Assembly (NCBI GenBank): GCA_949825025.1
Contig: OX463784.1
Location: 2,505,168-2,569,167 of the forward strand
DNA length: 64,000 bases
Direction of reading: 5' to 3'
Origin: Siphlonurus alternatus
Taxonomy: Eukaryota; Arthropoda; Insecta; Ephemeroptera; Siphlonuridae
Shown here: positions 55,758 to 64,000 of the stretch, one piece after another
Layout: every line of letters starts with the position of its first letter
How positions within the stretch are numbered: the stretch's first letter is position 1
Notes under the pieces: model-generated
What the model was told of the DNA's origin: nothing
Database searches by the model: none
What the model saw: only the letters and a program-made list of their open reading frames with translations
Position numbers and translations under genes: made by a program

Positions 55758-56159
55758 GGTAGAGATAACATTGATCAACTGTTTGACATAGACCCCTTTG
55801 ATTAACATGTAAACCTTAGCAAATTCAAAAAATTTCTGAAAATTTTTTGAAAGGCAGATATTAGTGCCTAAAAGCCATAGAAAAAATTTGAAAACAATGT
55901 AATGAGTCTTTTTTTTTTTTTTTTTTTTAATTATTATTATTATATTTTTAATTTTCAGCATATATAGGACTTTCTAATGGAGAGAGAAACTAAAAACAAA
56001 ATTAAAAACGTCTCGTTTAATTGTTTTGAAATATTTTCTGTGGCTTTTTTGGCACTAAAATTTGCCTAGCTCAAAAAAATTTCAGAATATTTTCCAAGGT
56101 TTACATGTTAATCAAAGGGGAATACGTCGAACAGCTGATCGGTATTATCTGTACCTTAA
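55754..56159. mobile_element. TTAA palindrome abutting the previous one
   Basis: Shares the single TTAA at 55754-55757 with its left neighbour and ends GGTATTATCTGTACCTTAA. Belongs to the other subfamily (GACATAGACCCCTTTGATTA), like 44420-45009 and 63559-63936. Confidence 0.9.
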
Positions 56160-57600
56160 GCTTAAAGTTGGTAGATTTAGCATTTGTGTTTCACCAAAAA
56201 AAGAAAAAGACACTGATATATTTTTTTTTTTTAATTTTAAAATTTTTAACAGAAAGAAAGTTTTTGATTTAAAATGAGAGGGCTGCTAAATGAAGGGTAG
56301 GAGTTTTAAAATTTAAATAAAAGTAGCAATGTTTTTTAAACAAAAAATGCAAATTGCACTATGAGTTTTGTTAATTATGTTATACACAATGTCTTTTTTC
56401 CATCATTGGTGCCCTCTATCATATAAGTCCAAAGCGTTCGAAAGAAAAGAGTAAGCTCGGCCAAGAATTTTATCTGAAAGAAAAAAAAAAAAAAAAAAAA
56501 AATGGAATTGGATTGATAATTAAATTTTGTATTATGGACTAAAAAACATTCAAAAAGGTATTATTAGAGGAGCATCAGGCAATTTCACCTTGGGTTAATT
56601 ATATATAATATGTCCTTTTTCTTCCTCTTACTAAATTTTCCTATAAATATTTCTTTTTACAGATATATGATTATAAATTTAGTTAATTGTTTTCTCCATT
56701 ACATGCTTTATTGCTTTAAAAAGTAATAAAGAAAAAATATTTGAAGATTTAAGAAGTTAGCCTTGAAAAAAAAAAAAGATATATTTATGCAGCATGCAGA
56801 TCTTATAGGGAGTGCGCGAACAATCGAGAGAGAAAAAAAAAATTAATGACGCATTTTTTTTTCTCAAGTAAATCTTATTATTTATTATTTCACTCTTTAC
56901 TTAATAATTTATAAAATTTTAATTTCCAATTAAAATTATTAAAAATTCTTATAAATTTAACAATGCATTAAAGAAATAATTATATAAAAAAACATTTCGG
57001 GTGTAAAAAAATAATAATATATTATGTATAATTTTTTGGTGTCAAATATAAATGATATTAATTTGCACTCTTCAAAGAGTCGAATATTGTTGCGTACGTT
57101 AACGCACGCGTTCTCGGATTTATCGAACGGTCTACATGAATATAATACGTAATAAAAAATGCCACCTCCACGGTCGGCGAAGTGCGCGTACAACAATAAA
57201 AAATCTCGATCGTGAAGTCGTATGTATATATATAATATTAACACGCGTATATATTAAGCGCGCATCACACAGCTGCTAAAACGATCGCTTATAAATTAAT
57301 TACCGTAGTTTGTGGTATGACTGGAGGAAGCGCTGTGGTATTTTAGCTCAAAAAACAAAATTTCTATTGACAATACTGTATTTTAAACGACCTGAATGTC
57401 AAATTTTAGTAAATATCATGCCAATTAATATGGAAAGTAAGAATATAAAAAAAAGTAATAAAATTAATTTGCGCGCGCATGTAATGCATTAAATCGTAAG
57501 ATATTTTGATGAATTAGCTTTTAAATACTGAAGTTTATTTGCCTTAGATTAATAATTTAATGTTAATTTTGTGAGCGGTATTAATGTTTAATTGTATTCA
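56160..57600. other. Upstream intergenic stretch
   Basis: AT-rich with A-runs at 56479-56501 and 56766-56779. G+C rises at 57090-57190 (CGTACGTTAACGCACGCG). No coding evidence. Confidence 0.45.
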
Positions 57601-57634
57601 ATTAAATAAATTGTACAGTTTTATTTTTTATATC

Positions 57635-57790
57635 CCAGAATTCATTGCGATATCCGCCATTATACGCACGCCCGCCGTCGCCCCTCCCCTCCTTTCCCTC
57701 CCCAGTCCCCTCCCTTTCTCTCATGCACCAGCCGCTCGTTTAATAAAAGTCGCGTGTTTTTCGAGTAGCAACGATTTACATCGATAATTT
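57635..57790 (+). promoter_or_regulatory. Putative promoter of the SAMD1-like gene
   Basis: Within AT-rich sequence a G+C-rich island carries GATATCCGCCATTATA (a YY1-like CCGCCATT), then CGCACGCCCGCCGTCGCCCC and a polypyrimidine stretch (CCTCCCTTTCTCTC). The ATG is at 57854. Transcription start not determinable. Confidence 0.5.
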
Positions 57791-57853
57791 TACGGTAAAT
57801 TTGCATGTAATACGTTTGATTTTAAGTTACATTTAATAATTAACAATTATACA

Positions 57854-58744
57854 ATGTCTATTAAGTTAAAGAAGCAGATTTTAGAGGCAATAGATCAACT
57901 GCGAGGTAGAAAAGCGAGACCAGACATCGAGCGGATTTGCAATCATCTCCAACGTCGCTATAATGTTGAGCCGCAAGACACAATTGTCGATTTGGAGAAA
58001 TTAGTAGACCAAGAGAGTGTTATGCGTGTGGAGTACAAGGGGAACACAAGTTACAGGAACGTGGCAAAGTGGCCCAGGTATAACGTTTATAAAAATAAAC
58101 CAGATGCGGCAAATTTGGTCTTGTTGAATTCAGAGCGTACCACCAAGTTAATAGCAAGTGCGCTCAATGAATTAATTGGTGTAAAACCAATGTACCGCGT
58201 TTCTGGTGTGCCGTATGAAGATATACAAAATTATTTGAAGGAAACTGATGATTCAGAGCGCTTTGAAGATAAAATTCACTTAAATGCAGTTCTTGCGCGC
58301 GAGTTGAATTGTGGTACTTTGGTGATGTTGGAAAATGGAAATTACGTTTTGGAAACTCGTAATTTAGATGGAGATGATGATAAATTTAAAAATGAAAATG
58401 CTGCTACAAGTATGAGAGAATCTCGTCCTAAAAAATTACTAAAACCTTGGTTGCTGGATGATATAAAAGAAGAAAAAGGTATTAAGGGGGATAAGAATTT
58501 AAATACCCCACCGTTATCTCCGAAAAGTCAGAAGATGATTGATGTGTTGAGTATTTGCAAAACTTTGCGCGATGCTGAGAAAAAGGCAAAACGCGACAAA
58601 TCCAGGGCCAGGATTGCGGCCGCGGCTCGCAGCAATGCGCTCGCTGCAGCAGCCACGGCAGCGGTCACGGAAGCCCAGCAAGAGTGGGCGGAACCGGACA
58701 CCAAAACTACTTCAACTGCATCCCGGGTGGGAAGCCGGCGCAAG
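57854..58744 (+). CDS. SAMD1: SAMD1-like exon 1
   Basis: 297 codons from ATG to AAG, donor GTAATT, phase 0. Reading on past the donor gives a stop after 17 codons, so the intron is needed. It contains the winged helix, a second globular region and a Lys/Ala-rich tail (AAAARSNALAAAATAAVT). Confidence 0.9.
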
Positions 58745-60139
58745 GTAATTAATACAAGGGTATCATATAATAACATTTATTACAATAATTTGCATTAGTT
58801 TAAAGTTCAGAAATCCCGGAATTTTCATTGATTTGGCTCATTTTTTATCCGCATGTAAAGTGCGCTTCCGGAACAGTAGTGCCATCTATCGTAAAATTTT
58901 AGAACTACATTCACTTTGTTCTCAAATTTGGTTAAAAGTTGTGCAAAAGTGATTTTGAAATATATTAAGAATTTTAAACTGTAAATATGACTACAAAAGA
59001 TGCATTAAATACAAGTTCATCTGAAGATGATATTACTAAAAGTCCATGCAGTAAATTAATTTCAGCAGTTACATTAAACGGCAAAAGACAAAGGGTAAAA
59101 TTGGAATATCTGTAAAGTGTATACTGAAAACACAGAGTTTTTCGTGTTTATTTTGTAATTTTCCTCAATAATACACGAAATAAAATCAAACAAAACGTGA
59201 TAATAATATCACAGGTCATTTTAACTCACCTTTTAACTGTTTTTTTATAGGTCCCAGCATTTGAAAAAATGCTAAATTCTTCGAAACATAATCTCCCTAT
59301 ACTGGGCTATTGAATACTGTACCGTACACAATTTTCAACATTTAGAGATAAAAACGAGTTATTTCTGATTCAATTACTGTTTATTAGCAGCATAAAATGC
59401 CTATTTATAGATTAAATTCAAGTGTGACTTGTAAATTTAAAGTTGGAATCTTTAAAAATTATAAAAATCGTTGCATTAAAGGCAATCACATGATAAAATC
59501 CAAACTGCAAAGAATCAACCTGTTTTGTTAAAAAGTTTGTTCTTTCACTTGTAAATTTATGCTTAGGTGCTGCATTAGATGTTTAGGCAACAAATTGAAT
59601 TATTTTTACGTCAATAAACGTCTTATAAGTTAATTAAAGTTTAATAAACATAATCATAATTCCAGTGTAATATATATGCATCCTATTTTAGCCTATCAGA
59701 ATGGTATTAAAAAATCGCTCACAATTCGATTCTATTGATATTTAGAGTGATTATTGTCATTTTATATTGTAGCTGGGTTGTCCTTTAGTGATATAAGTAT
59801 TACAAAATCATCTGGTTATTAACAATATTTAATTGGTTATGGTTTTATATCGGAATTCAATTTGTAAAAATTCCACGATTATAAATTTTTTATTTTTTTT
59901 TTCTGTAATAATTAATGTCGCATTTCACTTTAAAAAATAGGCCTCTTATGTGTCTATTGTACTATTTCAGTTATATTTGAGGATTAAACATAAGTTAAAT
60001 AATTATAACAATGTATCAACTGATATTTAATGTGAAATAAATAAATAAAAATTATCTGTGTGCATCATCAATTAGTTTTTGGACCATATGATATATATAT
60101 CTCTCATGGCTCCCATTTTAAGTATATAATATATATATA

Positions 60140-60178
<39 letters not shown>

Positions 60179-61153
60179 GCATATAATTCGTTTTTGTTAT
60201 ATAATAAATTTAGACCTCAATATTAAATTTCAACTACAAAAATAGGCATTTATTGTTCCTGCAGTTCTATTATTTAATTGTATAATTATGTATTGATTGA
60301 AGAACTTTTAATTTGTAAAATCATCTGTTTAATTGGTCACCATTTAGTTTTTATAAATATATGTTATATCATGATACAACTATAATAGATAGGTCCATCA
60401 GCCCTACGAATTTGGACTGATCTGCGCATTTTGGCCAAAAACACCCAAGGTGACGTCACGTAGTGAGCTCAAAACAGCTGTTTTGCTGCACGAGGGGCCC
60501 CTACCGGAGCAGAATTTTTGTTCAACATTAGCGAGAACGTTGCTTTTTATCTCATCTCAAATTTGATATTTATTTACAATACTACAAGCCAAACCGGTTG
60601 CAGTAACGTATTAAAAGAATTTTTAAACACTGCAATTCGCAAGCAATCTGGGGTAGAAGTTCGTATCTTTGTTCATAAAGCATACAAAGCTGCTATTGGC
60701 TGTGCGCAGATTAGTCACCTAGCGTTTGCGCAGCTTCATTTGGATTCAAGCTTTTTTATCATGCACACTTTGCGGAGCTATGCGCAGTAGACTACTAACA
60801 TTTAAAACTCGTTTCTGCGCAGCTTTTCTATGCAATGGCTATTAATTTACGGAAAACTCTATAATAGAGCAGAAAAAATTAAACGTATGCACCGTGCGCA
60901 TGGGACGGCCCTGATGTTATATTATATTATTATTATTATTATTAGTCTTTTATTAAACACAAAAAGTGTACATACAAAATAATATTAGAAATATACATTA
61001 TAAAATAACACTGTAATAGAACACATAAAACACACATACAAACTATATAATATAAAATAGTTACAGAATAATAGAAAATGATAATAAAAGAATATAAAAT
61101 AAAATAACAGATGATATTAACAGCCTGTTACATCATAATATATTATATGTATA

Positions 61154-61228
<75 letters not shown>

Positions 61229-64000
61229 CTGTACCCATTTTGATATATCTATTATACCGCGGTACTGTTTATTAAATTTTATTGTACTAACAGTATGTAA
61301 AATAAATAGTATTAATTAATAGTAGGTATTTTCAATTATTAAAGTTAATTTTTATATGAACCGTGCACTGACATCACACTGGTATGAGTTTTTTTATTAC
61401 AAAAATGATAATTTGTTATTCAGACACCAGATATATCGTCGCCTCAGAATGCAAGTCGCGTAAGTACAAAAAAATTTGATGGGACTTTGATCTTTAAGTT
61501 ATATTGAAATAAGGTTATAAGTTGCATCAAATTTTTTTGTACTTACGCAACTTGCATTCTGAGGCGACGATATGTCAGGATATGCTAGTCCGGAATAATG
61601 AGCTATCTGCCTACCATGATTTCATTTTTATTGTCTCTTTAATGGACACAAATATACCTATAGTTTATACAGTTTAAAGTTTTTTCTCACTTTTTTTTCT
61701 CACTTTTTTTTTCTCACTTTTTTTTCTCACTTTTTTTTTTTTTTTTTTTTTTTATTTGCAAAAATACAGTGCTGGGTAGCAATTTTTTTCAGAATTTTTA
61801 TAGAAGTAAAAACTTATCATTACGTAAAGTCAAGAGGGACCCAGGAAATTAGGTTTACCTTAATAATGTATCAAGTTTTTCCTATACCCACAATGCTAAT
61901 AAATTTTGACGGGACGGCAATCTCCTTTACTCAAAATTGAGTTTTACCTTACAACAAGTTGCATAATAACGAGTTTTTACTGTAATGTATAAAATCATAA
62001 AAAAAAAATATCCTTACCTAGCCAAAGAGTAGTGTGCACTTAATGCTAGGTTCCTTTAGACTGGCTATTTATTTGTCTACTCTGACACAATCCTTTTTAT
62101 CCATAGAAGAAATTATCAAAAGTTATATCAACTCTTAAAAAAAAAAAAAAAATAAGAAGAATTCTTCGTAAGTACATAGTTCAGTAGCCAGTGCAATGGA
62201 GTTTTGGTGTTTACAAGGTTGCAGTGAACTGACTGCTGAAAATACTATGAGAGTTACCGTCTCTTGGTAATGTTGTTGTTGGTTGGTTGGTTGGTTGGTT
62301 ACCAATGGCGGAACTTGTTTTTCAAAATTGTTCACAGTGCTCTCTGGGGCTCCTAATACCCAGCACGCCAGACAATTAAATACCGTTTCTAAGTGGGGCA
62401 CATATGTTGTTTGTACAACATTCCGTGGTCTAAATCACCCCAGCGGAGTATAGACAGCCATAAGCTGCCTTCCTCCTACCAACTCCTTCATCACACCCAG
62501 TCACACCCATCCCAAGTCGCGAAAAGTGCGCCGTGTTCGGGATTTGAACCGGGGACCTCTCGGACGAGAGCCAAGTGTACTAACCACTACACCGTAGAGC
62601 AGGTAATGCTGTTGTTGACAATCATCGTTAATGTTTCAGCGTGCTCGCCAAGTATTCGATCCTTCTGACAACAACCTTCCTCGCAATCGCACGAAGCGCG
62701 GGCGGCCAATCACAGCGAATACGAAACAACTGCAACAACATGCACTGCAACACCAGCTGTTGCGTATGCAGCATCAGCAAACCGTGGCGTCACGCGTTGT
62801 GCCAGCTACGCCTCCTAAAGAAGAGGTACTTATTTTATTTTGACCAAAGTCTTCTGCTCGTTGTTAGTAAACAAAGTATTGTTGTGTAATGTCTTTCGCA
62901 TATGGAAGGAAAAACATGGGACGGTTGTTGATTTACATGTTAACTTATGGAAAATAAATGACCGTTAATTATAAAAGTTGTTGTGTCTACTAGCACCAAC
63001 AATGTCATTATGTTCTCTGCTCTGGTGGCAAAATCAGACAATACGTCGTCCCATGTTTAACAATGAAAAAGACTTCATGTAACAGACATTATAAAACAAA
63101 ATGGTTTGTTACAACCATTGCGAGTAGAAGACACAGAAAAGATTATGCTAGTAAAAGGCTCAGGCTTATGGGAGTCTCTCGTCCTTTTAATTGAAGATTT
63201 ATAGATGGCTCTGCATGTCGTGGTCAAGATTTATCAGTCAAGATTTATTTATTTAGCAGAGAAAAGGGATGGGAGGAGGGCCAGGTCATAAACTCCACCA
63301 TTCATATTTTGCTTCAATGTTTTCTTCGCTATATTCCTTGCAGTCCTTGCAGGTGCATTGCAGGCATTGCTCCTCCTCCTGAGTCCCCCTTGCCTCTCGT
63401 GTTTTTGCCTCAAAGCAACATCCAGTTGTCTTCTAACACATTGTTATTGAAGGTGGGGAGAGACGAGAGATTAACACGAGCCTGAGTATTCTAGGTCTGT
63501 CTTCTCTCAGATTGACGTCCTGTACAACCAAATTTTGTTCAAAATAAATTATTACTATTTAAGGTAGAGATAACACAAATCAGCTGTTCGATATAGTCCC
63601 CTTTGATTAACATGTAAACCCTAGCAAATTCACAAAAATGCTGACACTTTTTTGAGAGGCAGATATTAGTGCCTAAAAGCCATAGAAAAAATTTCAAAAC
63701 AATTTAACTACAGTAGCTGATTTTTTTTTTACTTTTTAGTTCGTCTCTCCATGGGAAAGTCTTATATGCTGAAAAAAAAAAAAAAAAAAATCTTTAAATT
63801 GTTATGAAAGTTTTTGTATGGCTTTTAGGCACTAAAATCTGCCTCTCAAAAAATTTCAGAATTTGCCAAGGTTTACTTGTTAATCAAAGGGGACTACGTC
63901 AAACAGCTGATTTGTATTAGAGTATCTCTATCTTAATTTATTTATTTTGTTTTTTATAGCCTGAGTCGTCACCAGCCAAGCGAAGCAAGATCATCCCCAA
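57854..64000 (+). CDS. SAMD1: SAMD1/atherin-like winged-helix chromatin factor, 5' part (open at right edge)
   Basis: Four in-phase exons: 57854-58744, 61424-61459, 62640-62825 and 63960 onward. The N-terminus (residues 4-73) reads LKKQILEAIDQLRGRKARPD, then IERICNHLQRRY, then RVEYKGNTSYRN. This is very close to the SAMD1 winged-helix domain, which binds unmethylated CpG DNA; the RKARPD and YKG segments supply the DNA contacts there. KAT6A/B proteins have a related but more distant domain. Residues about 100-172 form a second helical region ending RELNCGTLVMLENGNYVLE. A lysine-rich stretch (EKKAKRDKSRARI), an Ala-rich segment and a GRP-type AT-hook-like motif (TKRGRPITA) follow. The C-terminal SAM domain expected of SAMD1 would lie past the window, so the name needs that check. 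Nuclear role inferred. Confidence 0.75.
58987..59097 (+). CDS. Possible alternative first exon of the SAMD1-like gene
   Basis: ATG at 58987 opens a frame reading MTTKDALNTSSSEDDITKSP and then AVTLNGKRQR. It ends at AGG|GTAAAA in phase 0, compatible with the exon at 61424. Without splicing it ends at 59115 (42 codons). About 120 bases upstream is GCGCTTCCGGAACAG, an ETS-type promoter motif. It would yield an isoform lacking the winged helix. Speculative. Confidence 0.3.
59116..60393. other. SAMD1-like intron 1, proximal part
   Basis: Very AT-rich with an (AT)n tract at 60128-60172. No repeat family recognised except simple sequence. Confidence 0.5.
60394..60918. mobile_element. Possible MITE with CATCAGCCC/GGGACGGCCCTGATG ends
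   Basis: CCATCAGCCCTACGAAT at the left loosely mirrors ATGGGACGGCCCTGATG at the right. Inside are TGCGCA words in both orientations and one TGACGTCA (60451). The arms do not pair well; termini uncertain. Confidence 0.35.
60919..61130 (-). mobile_element. Retroposon 3' end with (ATT)n tail
   Basis: An ATT-repeat run (60919-60943) followed by AGTCTTTTATTAAACACAAA reads on the minus strand as a 3' end with an AATAAAAGACT signal and trinucleotide tail. No coding remnant. Confidence 0.4.
61150..61226. repeat. (AT)n microsatellite
   Basis: About 75 bases of AT dinucleotides, self-complementary. Confidence 0.97.
61424..61459 (+). CDS. SAMD1: SAMD1-like microexon 2 (12 codons)
   Basis: The acceptor ATTTGTTATTCAG and donor CGC|GTAAGT bound 36 bases encoding TPDISSPQNASR, phase 0 on both sides. 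The fit of both splice sites and phase supports it. It lies in a foldback whose other arm is its antisense copy. Confidence 0.65.
61430..61576. repeat. Foldback pairing microexon and 5' splice site with an antisense copy
   Basis: 61430-61481 and 61525-61576 are inverted copies, 52 bp with two mismatches, separated by 43 bases. The left arm runs from within the microexon past its donor into the intron. Confidence 0.95.
61806..61985. mobile_element. Pogo/Tigger-like MITE
   Basis: AGTAAAAACTTATCATTACG to ATAACGAGTTTTTACTG, with interior AGGTTTACCTTA and TTGAGTTTTACCTTAC as in 48184-48370, opposite orientation. Preceded by a T-run and TTTTTTCTCAC repeats (61683-61753). Confidence 0.75.
62150..62265. 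repeat. Diverged hairpin related to the NSF intron 4 element
   Basis: GTTCAGTAGCCAGTGCAATGG recalls the 36797/54700 hairpins, and GTGAACTGACTGCTGAA is its weak partner. Confidence 0.45.
62272..62600 (-). mobile_element. tRNA-derived SINE, minus-strand copy
   Basis: TTGGTTGGTTGGTTGG tail at the left and GATTTGAACCGGGGACC (B box) with CCAAGTGTACTAACCACTAC (A box) at the right; colinear with 37849-38186. It ends about 40 bases before the 62640 exon. Confidence 0.9.
62640..62825 (+). CDS. SAMD1: SAMD1-like exon 3
   Basis: 62 codons, acceptor TTAATGTTTCAG, donor GAG|GTACTT, phase 0 on both sides. It encodes RARQVFDPSDNNLPRNRTKR, GRPITANTKQLQQHALQHQL, a Gln/His-rich segment and VVPATPPKEE. KRGRPI is AT-hook-like. 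Confidence 0.8.
62845..63135. repeat. Family B repeat, uninterrupted copy
   Basis: AAAGTCTTCTGCTCGTTGTT to TTGCGAGTAGAAGACACAG, with loosely inverted ends (GTCTTCTGCTCG / CGAGTAGAAGAC). It starts 19 bases after the exon 3 donor. This copy defines the family's length, about 290 bp. Confidence 0.75.
63136..63558. other. SAMD1-like intron 3, middle part
   Basis: GCCTCCTCCTCC-like and TTGCAGTCCTTGCAGGTGC words at 63345-63400, otherwise no feature. Confidence 0.45.
63559..63936. mobile_element. TTAA palindrome just upstream of SAMD1-like exon 4
   Basis: TTAAGGTAGAGATAACACAA to GTATCTCTATCTTAA. Arms: CCCCTTTGATTAACATG and TTGTTAATCAAAGGGG. The right terminus is 23 bases before the exon, so the element supplies the presumed branch-point region. 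Confidence 0.88.
63960..64000 (+). CDS. SAMD1: SAMD1-like exon 4 (truncated by the window)
   Basis: Acceptor TTTTTTATAG, then PESSPAKRSKIIP in phase 0, running off the right edge. Basic, Ser/Pro-rich; low-information but consistent with the preceding exon. Confidence 0.7.

Noticed and set aside
57854..58744. KAT6A/B (MYST acetyltransferase) N-terminus
   Set aside because: KAT6 has a related winged helix, but the RKARPD...ERIC...YKG.TSYRN pattern matches SAMD1 more closely. The downstream sequence in the window shows no PHD finger. The C-terminal part beyond the window would settle it.

Overview
The window is about two-thirds A+T and comes from an animal nuclear genome. It has GT-AG introns up to several kb, tRNA- and 5S-derived SINEs, LINE 3' ends, an LTR element and a very high load of terminal-inverted-repeat and foldback elements. 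Protein sequence points to an invertebrate metazoan; I cannot assign the phylum. Functional calls rest on remembered family sequences and on intron phase, not on a database search.

Three conserved genes can be assembled. (1) Minus strand, 17376 down to 10837: the N-terminal part of a cystathionine gamma-lyase (CTH)-like PLP enzyme, four in-phase coding exons. Its 3' exons were not found and probably lie beyond the left edge or the repeats there. (2) Plus strand, 28304-50804: a complete N-ethylmaleimide-sensitive factor (NSF) gene, 14 exons that join in phase to 749 codons plus stop, with both AAA+ modules intact. (3) Plus strand, 57854 to the right edge: the 5' part of a SAMD1/atherin-like chromatin factor, four in-phase exons, open at the right edge. 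A possible two-exon secreted micropeptide gene lies at 8662-9718, and a possible alternative first exon of the SAMD1-like gene at 58987-59097.

Layout: 1-4530, an LTR retroelement without coding capacity (a LARD-like derivative) whose right LTR is followed by an inverted LTR fragment. 4531-10830, foldbacks, a LINE 3' end, a palindrome split by a 5S-SINE, and the micropeptide candidate. 10837-18060, the CTH-like gene, with duplicated exon fragments and a 2.3-kb multi-level nested palindrome in intron 1. 18100-28300, dense foldbacks and three SINEs. 28304-50804, NSF, with introns packed with nested transposons. 50805-57600, gene-poor, with very symmetric palindromes. 57640-64000, the SAMD1-like gene.

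The most unusual aspects are these. At least five unrelated palindromic families appear to use TTAA targets, nested up to three deep. The octamer TGACGTCA occurs at least 24 times. A 105-bp tandem array repeats the 3' splice site and PLP-lysine segment of CTH exon 4. A microexon and its 5' splice site are mirrored by an antisense copy that could form a hairpin. The three conserved genes are functionally unrelated (sulphur amino-acid metabolism, membrane fusion, chromatin); nothing suggests they act together.
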